In this document: positions 47,282 to 56,076 of the stretch, piece by piece
Layout of the letters: each line of letters starts with the position of its first letter
How positions within the stretch are numbered: position 1 is the stretch's first letter
Source of the DNA: Pseudomonadota bacterium
GTDB taxonomy: Bacteria > Pseudomonadota > Gammaproteobacteria > Xanthomonadales > Xanthomonadaceae
Assembly: GCA_018242485.1 (NCBI GenBank)
Contig: JAFEBV010000041.1
Location: 186,001 to 250,000 of the forward strand
Direction of reading: 5' to 3'
Length of the DNA: 64,000 nucleotides
Program-made: the position numbers and the translations under genes
Notes under the pieces: generated by a model
Databases searched by the model: none
The model's input: only the letters and a program-made list of their open reading frames with translations
What the model was told of the DNA's origin: nothing

Positions 47282-47371
47282 TGGCGGAAGCGGTGGGATT
47301 CGAACCCACGGTGGTATTGCTACCACGCCGGTTTTCAAGACCGGTGCCTTAAACCGCTCGGCCACACTTCC
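47282..47371 (-). tRNA. tRNA-Ser (anticodon UGA)
   Basis: 90 nt including an encoded CCA (47284-47282). Acceptor stem GGAAGTG pairs CGCTTCC, D arm GGCCGAGCGGTTTAAGGC, anticodon stem CCGGT-CTTGAAA-ACCGG with anticodon TGA, long class II variable arm GTGGTAGCAATACCAC, and T arm GTGGGTTCGAATCCCAC. Complete and functional in appearance. Two truncated copies of its 5' half lie upstream at 47471-47507 and 47608-47644. Confidence 0.97.
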
Positions 47372-47470
47372 GCTGTTCATCCTTGACCCAGCCGGTTTTA
47401 CTCGGGCAATCCTGCCCTCGCCCCTTCGGGGCCGGCCTGCGGCCGTTCTGGATCGTTCCAGACGATCCAG
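47372..47470 (-). repeat. Hairpin-rich spacer unit, copy A
   Basis: 99 nt lying between the tRNA-Ser gene and the first extra tRNA half. Read on the minus strand it has four hairpins: CTGGATCGT/ACGATCCAG, CGGCC/GGCCG, GCCCC/GGGGC and GGGCA/TGCCC, then AAAACCGGCTGGGTC. Nearly identical to 47508-47607, differing only next to the tRNA start (CAGC versus AATTGC). Confidence 0.9.
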
Positions 47471-47507
47471 TCAAGACCGGTGCCTTAAACCGCTCGGCCA
47501 CACTTCC
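47471..47507 (-). pseudogene. tRNA-Ser 5' half, copy 1
   Basis: 37 nt identical to the first 37 nt of the intact tRNA-Ser(UGA), ending exactly at the anticodon (CTTGA). The rest of the tRNA is missing; a hairpin-rich spacer follows instead. Confidence 0.93.
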
Positions 47508-47607
47508 GCAATTTCATCCTTGACCCAGCCGGTTTTACTCGGGCAATCCTGCCCTCGCCCCTTCGGGGCCGGCCTGCGGCCGTTCTGGATCGTTCCAGAC
47601 GATCCAG
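47508..47607 (-). repeat. Hairpin-rich spacer unit, copy B
   Basis: 100 nt, second copy of the spacer, lying between the two extra tRNA halves. Same four hairpins as copy A. Together, half plus spacer make a 136-137-bp tandem repeat. Confidence 0.9.
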
Positions 47608-47644
47608 TCAAGACCGGTGCCTTGAACCGCTCGGCCACACTTCC
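47608..47644 (-). pseudogene. tRNA-Ser 5' half, copy 2
   Basis: 37 nt matching the 5' half of tRNA-Ser(UGA) with one difference (GGTTCAAGG where the intact gene has GGTTTAAGG). It is the upstream-most element of the array; sequence before it (ACAATAATGCCCAA) is unrelated and AT-richer, a possible promoter. Confidence 0.92.
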
Positions 47645-47670
47645 TTGGGCATTATTGTCACACGAACGCC

Positions 47671-48669
47671 CTAAGACGCCGTTTTCTCCGCTGCGCGCCG
47701 TTGCCCACGCTTTTGCACGATGGCTTTCTCGCAATCCTCGCGGCCTTTCCGGCAATCGCTGCGGGTCGCTTCCAGCAGCGGCGGCAGACGCTCGGCGAGG
47801 AAGTCGATGAACACGCGCACCGCCGGCAGCAGGCCGCGGCGGGACGGGAACACCGCGTGGCAGATGCCCTGCGGGAGCGACCAGTCGGGCAGCACCGGTT
47901 CGAGTTCGCCGCGGCAAATCGCATCGGCGCAGATGGTTTCGGGCAGCAGGGCGATGCCGTGCCCGCGCTTGGCGATCTCCATCAGCAACGGAAAGCTGTG
48001 GCCCATCAGGCGCGGCTGGATGTCCACGCGCACCGTGCTCTCGTCGGGGCCGTGCAGTTCCCAGCGCTGGCGGGCCTCGTCCTCGCTCATGCTCAAGGTG
48101 GCGTGCACTTCCAGATCCTGCGGCGTGGCCGGTCGCCCGTGCGCGTCGAGATATTTCGGGCTGGCGACCAGCAATTCGCGGATCTGGCCAAAGCTGCGCA
48201 TCACCAGACTGCCGTCGTCGGTCAGCCGCGTGCGCACGCGCAGGGCGACATCGAAACCCTCGTCGATCACGTCCACGCGCCGATTGCTCACCTGCAACTG
48301 CACGCGCACCTGCGGATACTGCACGAGGAATTCCGGTAGCAGCCCGGCAAGTTGATGCTGGGCCAGCGACACCGGACAGCCGACCTTGATCACCCCGCGC
48401 GGCTCCACGCTCAGCCGCTCGACTGCCTCGCGCGCCGATTGCGCCTCGGCGAGCATGGCCTGCGCGTGGCGATACACGTTCTGGCCGACCTCGGTGACCG
48501 CGAAACGGCGCGTGGAGCGCTGCAACAGGCGCACGCCGAGCTCGTTTTCCAGTTGCACGATGCGCCGGCTCAGGCGCGATTTGGGGATGCCAAGCGCACG
48601 CTCGGCGGCGGCGAAACCGGCGTGCTCGACGACCATCGCGAAGTAGTACAGATCGTTGAGGTCCTGCAT
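47671..48669 (-). CDS. LysR family transcriptional regulator
   Basis: 332 residues: winged helix-turn-helix (LYYFAMVVEHAGFAAAERALGIPKSRLSRRI, about 8-40) and a two-lobed co-inducer domain (from about 92; VIKVGCPVSLAQHQLAG ... GIALLPETICADAICRGELEPVL). The tail after 305 is basic and probably disordered. The IPKSRLSRR recognition helix and SVEPRGVIKVGCP resemble AaeR/PecT-like groups that respond to aromatic compounds, but this is weak. There is no divergent target gene; the upstream neighbour serS is on the same strand, so target genes are elsewhere. Confidence 0.92.
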   Translation of the reverse strand: MQDLNDLYYFAMVVEHAGFAAAERALGIPKSRLSRRIVQLENELGVRLLQRSTRRFAVTEVGQNVYRHAQAMLAEAQSAREAVERLSVEPRGVIKVGCPVSLAQHQLAGLLPEFLVQYPQVRVQLQVSNRRVDVIDEGFDVALRVRTRLTDDGSLVMRSFGQIRELLVASPKYLDAHGRPATPQDLEVHATLSMSEDEARQRWELHGPDESTVRVDIQPRLMGHSFPLLMEIAKRGHGIALLPETICADAICRGELEPVLPDWSLPQGICHAVFPSRRGLLPAVRVFIDFLAERLPPLLEATRSDCRKGREDCEKAIVQKRGQRRAAEKTAS

Positions 48670-48731
48670 GGCTGATCTCCCTTGGACAGAACCTGGCGAT
48701 TGATCGACGCACCGGAAAGCGAACTCATATC

Positions 48732-48765
48732 GTGTCTGACGGCCCGTAGTGTCCGACGGCCCGTG
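48732..48765. repeat. Two 17-bp tandem units
   Basis: GTGTCTGACGGCCCGTA followed immediately by GTGTCCGACGGCCCGTG, 14 of 17 identical or near-identical positions. Intergenic, upstream of the LysR gene, so a regulator-binding site is possible. Confidence 0.6.
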
Positions 48766-48770
48766 AAAGC

Positions 48771-48872
48771 CCTCCCCTTCAAGGGGAGGGTTGGGGTGGG
48801 GATGGTGCTGGTGTTACGTCAATTCAATCTCGGGTTGACCACCATCCCCCTCCCAGCCTCCCCCTTCAAGGG
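48771..48872. repeat. Inverted pair of CCTCCCC/GGGGAGG repeats (copy 5)
   Basis: CCTCCCCTTCAAGGGGAGGG with TTGGGGTGGGG (48771-48800) and its near-complement ACCATCCCCCTCCC plus CCTCCCCCTTCAAGGG (48841-48872), facing each other across 35 bases. Related to the block at 15596-15641. Occupies most of the 284-base LysR-serS gap. Confidence 0.7.
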
Positions 48873-48953
48873 TGAGGAGAAGATGCGCCGCAACATGCAC
48901 ATCCTCAACGCGCACGATCCATCTTCCCCTTTGAAGGCGAAGGAGTTGCAAGC

Positions 48954-50261
<1,308 letters not shown>

Positions 50262-50375
50262 TCATGCCAGCTATTATCGCGGTTGGAACGACTGCGCGGC
50301 AAACGTGGTCGAATAGCATCCTCGACCGCCTCCGGGCCCATCGCATTCGTCATGACCCGATCAGTAACCCGACCC

Positions 50376-51035
50376 ATGACACCCCACAGACACGCCGGCT
50401 GGATCAAGCCACTGCTGTTGTTCGCCATCGCACTCGGCATCGGACTGGTCGGCGGCGCGTTATGGGTCTGGCGACATCCACCCCACGTCGGCGGATCATT
50501 GGCCAGCGACGAGACGGCCTCACTCGGCAACGATCGCCGCAGCCTGCCCGCACCGGTGACCGGCGGCAAATTCGACCTGCCCACGCCCACCGTCGCCGGC
50601 CCCGACGCGCCGCACGTCGTCGCCAACACACCGCCACCCGCACCGCCCTTGCCCGCCGCAGACACAGGTTCAATGGATGGCGCGGAAACCGCGCAGGGCG
50701 CGCTGCCTTCGACGAACGCGCACCTGCCGACCGACGACGATCACCAGATCAACGCGAACGATCACGGCCCGCGCCTGAGCCAGCGGGTGCAACCGCAATA
50801 CCCGCGGCAGGCGCTGCGCGATGGCGTGGAAGGCAGTGTGCGCGTACGGGTGATGATCGACGAGCAAGGCAATGTCAGCGACGTGCAGGTGGTGTACGGC
50901 AGCGGTTCGAACCTGCTCGACCGTGCGGCCCTCGATGCAGTGCGCGAGTGGCATTATCAACCTGCCATCCATCACGGCCAGCCGGTGGCCAGCACGGTGG
51001 ACGTGCCGATCGACTTCAAACTGGGAGCGCAGTGA
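50376..51035 (+). CDS. TonB family C-terminal-domain protein
   Basis: 219 residues from ATG 50376; ATG 50352 is an alternative and neither has a clear ribosome-binding site. A transmembrane anchor (about 10-29) is followed by a Pro/Ala-rich periplasmic linker and a TonB C-terminal domain (about 135-219): RVQPQYPRQALRDGVEGSVRVRVMIDEQGNVSDV and LLDRAALDAVREWHYQPA. The linker lacks the long Glu-Pro/Lys-Pro repeats of canonical TonB, so it may be an accessory TonB. Transfers inner-membrane energy to outer-membrane receptors; ExbB/ExbD are encoded 9 kb away in this window. Confidence 0.88.
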   Translation: MTPHRHAGWIKPLLLFAIALGIGLVGGALWVWRHPPHVGGSLASDETASLGNDRRSLPAPVTGGKFDLPTPTVAGPDAPHVVANTPPPAPPLPAADTGSMDGAETAQGALPSTNAHLPTDDDHQINANDHGPRLSQRVQPQYPRQALRDGVEGSVRVRVMIDEQGNVSDVQVVYGSGSNLLDRAALDAVREWHYQPAIHHGQPVASTVDVPIDFKLGAQ

Positions 51036-51097
51036 GCGTCCCGCTCAATAGATCAAGAATCTTCATGCGTCGTGATCACAGAGTACCGCGCGCATAA

Positions 51098-51301
51098 CCC
51101 TCTCTCTCCAGTTCGCGACTGACAGGCAGCTTCCGCGACCTGCGCGCGAAGGCCGCCACGGACACCGAGGACGCGACCGGTAGCATCCGCGCAGCGCAGC
51201 GCCAGCCAGGGCATGCGTCGGTGGTGATGACGGAGCATTACGCGCGGAATCGGGCCGGGGCAAAGGTGCTGCCAACCCGCGAATTGCGGAGCAAGTCCTA
51301 G
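51098..51301 (+). pseudogene. C-terminal remnant of a tyrosine-recombinase (phage-type integrase)
   Basis: Open from just after a TAA at 51095-51097 to TAG 51301 with no start. The translation reads SFRDLRAKAATD ... QPGHASVVMTEHYARNRAGAK, which matches the end of phage integrases: R of the HxLR box (here FRDLR, His replaced by Arg), the GH of box III and the nucleophile Tyr in TEHY. Everything before the catalytic domain is gone. It lies 41 bases from the 3' end of tRNA-Cys, the kind of site such enzymes use. Confidence 0.85.
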
Positions 51302-51342
51302 ATTGCGGAGCAACACGAAACAGCTACAACCGTTGCTATATC

Positions 51343-51416
51343 TGGAGGCCGAGGTCGGAATTGAACCGGCGTACGCGGATTTGCAGTCCGCTGCATGACC
51401 ACTCTGCCACCCGGCC
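51343..51416 (-). tRNA. tRNA-Cys (anticodon GCA)
   Basis: 74 nt including encoded CCA (51345-51343). Acceptor GGCCGGG/CTCGGCC with one G-U pair, D arm GCAGAGTGGTCATGC, anticodon stem GCGGA-CTGCAAA-TCCGC, T arm CCGGTTCAATTCCG. Discriminator U73 is the tRNA-Cys identity base. A TACAAT -10 candidate (51432-51427) lies about 11 bases before its 5' end. Confidence 0.97.
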
Positions 51417-51499
51417 AGATGTTTGGATTGTATCGCGCCACCGCAACTTCCCGGTGCATGTCGCGCGTGGTGCAGCGGGGATCGATCAAGGAATCGCTG

Positions 51500-51545
51500 A
51501 AAAATCTGCGTTTCCCTGGAAACGCGAAACCCCGGCGAGCCGGGG
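51500..51545 (-). terminator. Tandem intrinsic terminators after tRNA-Gly
   Basis: On the minus strand CCCCGG-CTCG-CCGGGG followed by TTTCG (51545-51530), then GCGTTTCC-AG-GGAAACGC followed by AGATTTTT (51525-51500). The second is a textbook intrinsic terminator. It separates tRNA-Gly from tRNA-Cys, which therefore probably have different promoters. Confidence 0.85.
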
Positions 51546-51588
51546 CTTCATGAGGCACCTGTTCGGCACCATCGGTGTTCGACGAATC

Positions 51589-51664
<76 letters not shown>

Positions 51665-51699
51665 GTGAACCGGGCATTGTACGGATGCAGGCGCGGCTG

Positions 51700-52272
51700 T
51701 CAACTTCGATCGCCGCGCAGGGAAGGCCATGCAGCGTGCAGATAGCCGTATCCGGAGCCCAGCGTGAGGATCGCCGCGACCGCCAACAGGATCTGGCCGA
51801 CGAGGTACGTCGGCATGCCCAATAAATTCTCGACGTACAGCAGCATGCTGATCGCGACCATCTGCACGATGGTCTTCATCTTGCCCATCCATTGCACGCG
51901 CACCTTGCGACCGTGGCCCACCTCGGCCATCCATTCGCGCAGGGCGGAGATGGCGATCTCGCGGCCGATGATGACGATAGCCAGAATCGCCATCAGCCGC
52001 GATTGCGTCTGCGCCTGTTCGACGATCAACACCAGAGCCACCGCCACCGCCAGCTTGTCGGCAACCGGGTCGAGGAAGGCGCCGAACGCCGAAAACTGAT
52101 TGAAGCGCCGCGCGATCCAGCCATCCGCCCAGTCGGTGAGCGCGCCGACGACGAACACCGCGGCCGCGGCGACATGCGACCAGGGATGCTGCGGCAGATA
52201 AACGATCATCACCAGCACCGGGATCAGCAGGATGCGGAACAGGGTGAGGACGGTGGCGAAGGTCAGCTTCAT
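51700..52272 (-). CDS. pgsA: CDP-diacylglycerol-glycerol-3-phosphate 3-phosphatidyltransferase
   Basis: 190 residues, about six transmembrane helices. The CDP-alcohol phosphotransferase signature DWADGWIARRFNQFSAFGAFLDPVADK (about 46-72; D-G-A-R-G-D-D residues all present) sits after helix 2. Makes phosphatidylglycerolphosphate from CDP-DAG. Its ATG overlaps the uvrC stop (52272-52269), the conserved uvrC-pgsA-tRNA arrangement of gamma-proteobacteria. Confidence 0.96.
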   Translation of the reverse strand: MKLTFATVLTLFRILLIPVLVMIVYLPQHPWSHVAAAAVFVVGALTDWADGWIARRFNQFSAFGAFLDPVADKLAVAVALVLIVEQAQTQSRLMAILAIVIIGREIAISALREWMAEVGHGRKVRVQWMGKMKTIVQMVAISMLLYVENLLGMPTYLVGQILLAVAAILTLGSGYGYLHAAWPSLRGDRS

Positions 52273-54149
52273 GGTGCCGTCGCCGGGACGGAACCACGCC
52301 CGCTTTCGTTCGCGCCGTGCAGTGCCGCGTAGATGCGCCCGGCGAGCGCGGCGTCGATGCCGGCGACGCGGGCGATGTCCTCCACGCCGGCATGGTGCAC
52401 GCCCGGCAAGCCACCGAAGTGCCGCAGCAGGCTCGCGCGCCGGCGCGGACCGACCCCGGGAATGTCTTCCAGCGTGCTGGTCTGCCGCGCCTTCTGCCGA
52501 CGCCCGCGATGGCCAGTGATGGCGAAGCGGTGGGATTCGTCGCGCAACTGCTGGATCAGTTGCAGGGCGGGCGATTCACTGCCGGGGCGCAAGGTGCAGC
52601 CGTCGGGGCGGATCAGGGTTTCCTCGCCGGGGCGACGCTCCTCGCCCTTGGCCACGCCGACCAGTTCGATGCCGTGCACGCCCAGCTCGCCCAGCACCTC
52701 GATGGCCTGCCGCAACTGCCCTGCACCGCCGTCGATCAGCAGCACGTCCGGCGATACCGCCGTACCTTCGGCGACATGCCGGAAGCGCCGCTCCAGCGCC
52801 TGCCGCATCGCCGCGAAATCGTCGCCCGGGGTGATGCCGTCGATGTTGTAGCGGCGGTACTGCGCGCGCACCGGGCCTTCGGCGTCGAACACCACACACG
52901 AAGCCACGGTCGCCTCACCCATCGTGTGACTGATGTCGAAGCACTCCATGCGTTTGGGCACCGCGCTCAAGCCCAGCAATGCCTGCAACGATTCCACCCG
53001 CGTGCGCTGGCTGGCGCTGCTGCCGATCTGCTGCGCCAGCGCGAGCGTGGCATTGCGACGCGCGAGATCGAGATAACGCGCGCGATCGCCGCGCACCGTG
53101 GACTTCAGCTCCACACGACGACCGGCCTGCTCCGACAACGCGGCTTCCAGCAACTCGGCATCGACCGGCGCGTGGCTGAGCACGATTTCGCGCGGCGGCT
53201 TGCGCTCGCCGTAGTACTGCGCGACGAACGCGGCCAGCACTTCGTCGGCCGCGCTGGCACCGTTGAGTTTCGGAAAAAACGAGCGCGTGCCGTGGTTCAT
53301 GCCTTCGCGGAACGACAAGGCCAGCACGCAGGCCACCCCCTGCGCGATCTCGCAGGCCAGCACATCCATGTCCACCGCCTGCCCGTCCACGTACTGGCGC
53401 GATTGAATCTTGCGGATCGCCGCCAACAGGTCGCGCAGACGCGCTGCCTCCTCGAACGCCTGCGCGGCGCTGGAGCGCTCCATCTGCGCGGTCAATTCTT
53501 CTGCCAGCACATTGCTGCGCCCTTCCAAAAACAGCGTGGCCTGATGCACCGATGCGGCATACGCCGCCGCGTCGATCAGCCCCACGCACGGCGCGCTGCA
53601 ACGGCCGATCTGGTATTGCAGGCAGGGTCGGCTGCGGTTGCGGAACACGCTGTCCTCGCAGGTGCGCAGGCGAAAGAGTTTGCCGATCGCGTCGATGCTC
53701 TCGCGCACCGCGCCGGCGCTCGGGTACGGGCCGAAATAACGACCCGACGAGCGGCGCGGACCGCGATGGAATCCAATCCGCGGCCATGCCTCGTCGGTGA
53801 GCACGATGTACGGGTAGCTCTTGTCGTCGCGCAGCATCACGTTGTAACGCGGCTTGAGCGCCTTGATGAGCTGGTTTTCCAGCAACAGCGCCTCGCCGGC
53901 CGTGCGCGTGGCGGTGACTTCGATGGCAGCGATCTGCACCACCATCGCCGCGATCCGCGGCGGGTGCTCGCCCTGGTTGAAGTAGCTGCCCACGCGCGCC
54001 TTCAGACACGCCGCCTTGCCGACATACAGCAAGCCGCCTTCGGCATCGAGCATCCGGTACACGCCCGGCGCGGTGGTCAAGCCGCGCGCGAAGTCCTTGC
54101 CGTCGAAGCCATGACCGTCCATGCCGGCCGCGTCGCCCGCCTGCGTCAT
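52269..54149 (-). CDS. uvrC: UvrABC excinuclease subunit C
   Basis: 626 residues. N-terminal GIY-YIG nuclease domain (TAPGVYRMLDAEGGLLYVGKA, about 25-45), the UvrB-interacting UVR motif (NVLAEELTAQMERSSAAQAFEEAARLRDLL), the RNase H-like endonuclease domain with the conserved ECFDISHTMGEATVAS and DGG motif (LIDGGAGQL), and tandem HhH at the C terminus (LEDIPGVGPRRRASLLRHFGG). Makes both incisions in nucleotide-excision repair. Start ATG 54149 overlaps the stop of the NHL gene (ATGA), and about 20 extra N-terminal residues precede the GIY-YIG core. Confidence 0.97.
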   Translation of the reverse strand: MTQAGDAAGMDGHGFDGKDFARGLTTAPGVYRMLDAEGGLLYVGKAACLKARVGSYFNQGEHPPRIAAMVVQIAAIEVTATRTAGEALLLENQLIKALKPRYNVMLRDDKSYPYIVLTDEAWPRIGFHRGPRRSSGRYFGPYPSAGAVRESIDAIGKLFRLRTCEDSVFRNRSRPCLQYQIGRCSAPCVGLIDAAAYAASVHQATLFLEGRSNVLAEELTAQMERSSAAQAFEEAARLRDLLAAIRKIQSRQYVDGQAVDMDVLACEIAQGVACVLALSFREGMNHGTRSFFPKLNGASAADEVLAAFVAQYYGERKPPREIVLSHAPVDAELLEAALSEQAGRRVELKSTVRGDRARYLDLARRNATLALAQQIGSSASQRTRVESLQALLGLSAVPKRMECFDISHTMGEATVASCVVFDAEGPVRAQYRRYNIDGITPGDDFAAMRQALERRFRHVAEGTAVSPDVLLIDGGAGQLRQAIEVLGELGVHGIELVGVAKGEERRPGEETLIRPDGCTLRPGSESPALQLIQQLRDESHRFAITGHRGRRQKARQTSTLEDIPGVGPRRRASLLRHFGGLPGVHHAGVEDIARVAGIDAALAGRIYAALHGANESGRGSVPATAP

Positions 54150-55564
54150 TCGCCCACCGGCAGGCGCACACTCGTTCCGGTGGCGGCATCCACGCGCAGC
54201 ACTTCGTGGGCGTGGGTGTTGGCGATCCACAGCGAGCCACCGAATGCTGCGATCGCCGACGGGCAATCGAGCTTGGCCGACACTTCGATGCGGGTGACTT
54301 CGCCGCCACCGAGCTTGAGCCGGCAAATCTGGTTGTTGTAGCTGTCGGCGATCCACAGGCAGGCCGCGTCGGGATCCTTGGCCACCGCCAGCGGATACTG
54401 CATGCGCGTGGCCGTGCGCGCGCCGACTTCGTTGCCGAACTCGAACAAGCCCTGCCCGAGCAGGGTCTGCACGCGGCGGGTGCCGAGCTGGAGGCTGCGC
54501 AGTGCGGAGGATCCGGAATCGACGACGTACAGCATCAATTGCGCCAGCGCCAAACCAGCCGGCTGCGCGAACGCGGCCGCTTCACCATCGCCGTCGGCCA
54601 GCGACAGATCGCCGGAACCGGCGACGAATTGCAGGGCGTTACGAGCGCGGTCGTACATCCAGATCTGGTTGTTGCCGGCGAGCGAGATATAAACCCGGTC
54701 GTCGGTCGCCGCCACATCCCACGGCTGGTTCAGCGCAACGCGCTTGCCCAGATCCAGCGTGCCGCCGACCGGCTGCCCGGCTCGCCCAGCGCCGGCGATG
54801 GTGAACACGTCGCCATCCACCAGTCGCACACGGCGCAGGGCGTTGTTGCCGGTATCGGCGACGAACAGGATGTCGCGCATCAGCGACAGCCCGCGCGGCT
54901 GGCGGAACGCGGCGGCGTGGATGGTGCCGTCGTTGTATTCGGCCACACCGGTGCCGATGTGGCGCAGCACGCGACCGTCGCGCGAGCACTCTAGGATGCG
55001 GTGGTGGCCGCTGTCGGCGACGTACAGGTGACGCTCGTTCACGCAGATGCCACCGGGGAAGCTCAGCGCCTGCTGCCGCTCGATCGGGTTGAGCGAGGGC
55101 AGCAGGGCTTCTTCCAGTGCCAGCCCGGCGTCGGCGATCAGACGGGTGACGTGCGCTTCGAGTTCGTCGCGGCGCTGGTCGCCCACCACCATCGCACTGG
55201 TGCGGCCATCCGGATCGATCACCACCGCGCTCGGCCAGGCGGTGATGCCGTGGTGCTGCCAACTGACGAAATTCGGATCGTGTGCCACGCGCACGCCGGC
55301 CTCGATCTGCGCGCAGACCTTGCGCACCAGCTTCGGGTTGCGTTCGGCCTCGAACTTCGGGCAGTGCACCGCGACCACCTGCACCGCGCCGGCGTACTTC
55401 TTCTGCAGGTAGCGCAGGTCGTCCATCAGGTTGCGGCAGTACGCCGAACCGGTGCTCCAGAAACCCACCACGATCACGTAACCACGCAGCGCGCGCAGGG
55501 TCACCGGATCGCAATTGATCCATTCGATGGCGGAGGTGAACTCGGGGGCAGGCGTGTTGACCAT
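54146..55564 (-). CDS. Thioredoxin-like plus NHL-repeat beta-propeller protein (NHLRC2-like)
   Basis: 472 residues. The first 150 are a thioredoxin-like domain (LRGYVIVVGFWSTGSAYCRNLMDDLRYLQKKY) and the rest a six-bladed NHL propeller whose blades repeat FPGGICVNERHLYVADSGHHRILE and QPRGLSLMRDILFVADTGNNALRRV. The family's active-site CxxC is reduced to one Cys (SAYC), so it is unlikely to be a disulphide reductase. Human NHLRC2 and bacterial homologues share the layout but have no clear role. Cytosolic; no signal. Coupled by ATGA overlap to uvrC. Confidence 0.9.
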   Translation of the reverse strand: MVNTPAPEFTSAIEWINCDPVTLRALRGYVIVVGFWSTGSAYCRNLMDDLRYLQKKYAGAVQVVAVHCPKFEAERNPKLVRKVCAQIEAGVRVAHDPNFVSWQHHGITAWPSAVVIDPDGRTSAMVVGDQRRDELEAHVTRLIADAGLALEEALLPSLNPIERQQALSFPGGICVNERHLYVADSGHHRILECSRDGRVLRHIGTGVAEYNDGTIHAAAFRQPRGLSLMRDILFVADTGNNALRRVRLVDGDVFTIAGAGRAGQPVGGTLDLGKRVALNQPWDVAATDDRVYISLAGNNQIWMYDRARNALQFVAGSGDLSLADGDGEAAAFAQPAGLALAQLMLYVVDSGSSALRSLQLGTRRVQTLLGQGLFEFGNEVGARTATRMQYPLAVAKDPDAACLWIADSYNNQICRLKLGGGEVTRIEVSAKLDCPSAIAAFGGSLWIANTHAHEVLRVDAATGTSVRLPVGE

Positions 55565-55602
55565 GGGATCATCCGGGTGCGCGGGACTGCCGGCTCCCTA
55601 TG

Positions 55603-56076
55603 TTATGCCGGACGTTGCAGGCGTGCGAGTATCCGGTCGGAGGCCTTGTCCAGCAGCCGGTACACGTCCAGAAAATCTTTCTCCTCGCCGCCGTAAGGGT
55701 CGGGCACTTCGGCCTTGGCACCCAGCCCAGCCCACGCCAGCGCCAGCGAAATCCGCGGCCACGTCGCGCGCGGCGCCATGGCGTGCAGCAGCTTGAGATT
55801 CTGGCGGTCGGCGCACAGCACCCAATCGAACGTGGCGAAATCCTGCACGGTCACCTGGCGAGCACGCAGGCCGTCGATGGCAATGCCGTGCTGGGCGCAC
55901 ACGTCGATGGCCTCCGGCTCCGGCGGTGAACCGGCGTGCCACGGACCGAGCCCCGCAGAATCCACGCTGATGCGCTTGCCCATGCCTGCGGCCTCGAGCT
56001 TGTGCCGCAACAGACCTTCGAGCATCGGCGAGCGACAGATATTGCCCATGCACACGACCAGAACTTTCGTGCTCAC
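55603..56076 (-). CDS. Low-molecular-weight protein-tyrosine phosphatase
   Basis: 157 residues from GTG 56076, preceded by AAGGAG 10 bases away. The P-loop [10 protein letters not shown] (CX5R with Cys9 and Arg15) and the [17 protein letters not shown] general-acid loop (Asp in DPYG) define a Wzb/LMWP enzyme. Such phosphatases control tyrosine kinases of exopolysaccharide export. The start codon overlaps the kdsB stop (GTGA at 56076-56073), so it belongs to the lipid A gene block. Confidence 0.94.
   Translation of the reverse strand: MSTKVLVVCMGNICRSPMLEGLLRHKLEAAGMGKRISVDSAGLGPWHAGSPPEPEAIDVCAQHGIAIDGLRARQVTVQDFATFDWVLCADRQNLKLLHAMAPRATWPRISLALAWAGLGAKAEVPDPYGGEEKDFLDVYRLLDKASDRILARLQRPA

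Noticed and set aside
47372..47607. An intron inside tRNA-Ser at the anticodon loop
   Set aside because: The extra tRNA halves never regain a variable arm, T arm or 3' acceptor; only the common AAAACCGGC remains, so splicing would not give a tRNA.
47471..48712. N-terminal or C-terminal extension of the LysR gene through the tRNA array giving VAERFKAPVLT-type peptide
   Set aside because: This peptide is the translation of tRNA-Ser sequence and hairpin spacers, a known artefact.
50340..50375. Earlier start ATG 50352 for the TonB-like protein
   Set aside because: Adds eight residues before a standard signal-anchor without a ribosome-binding site; left as an alternative only.
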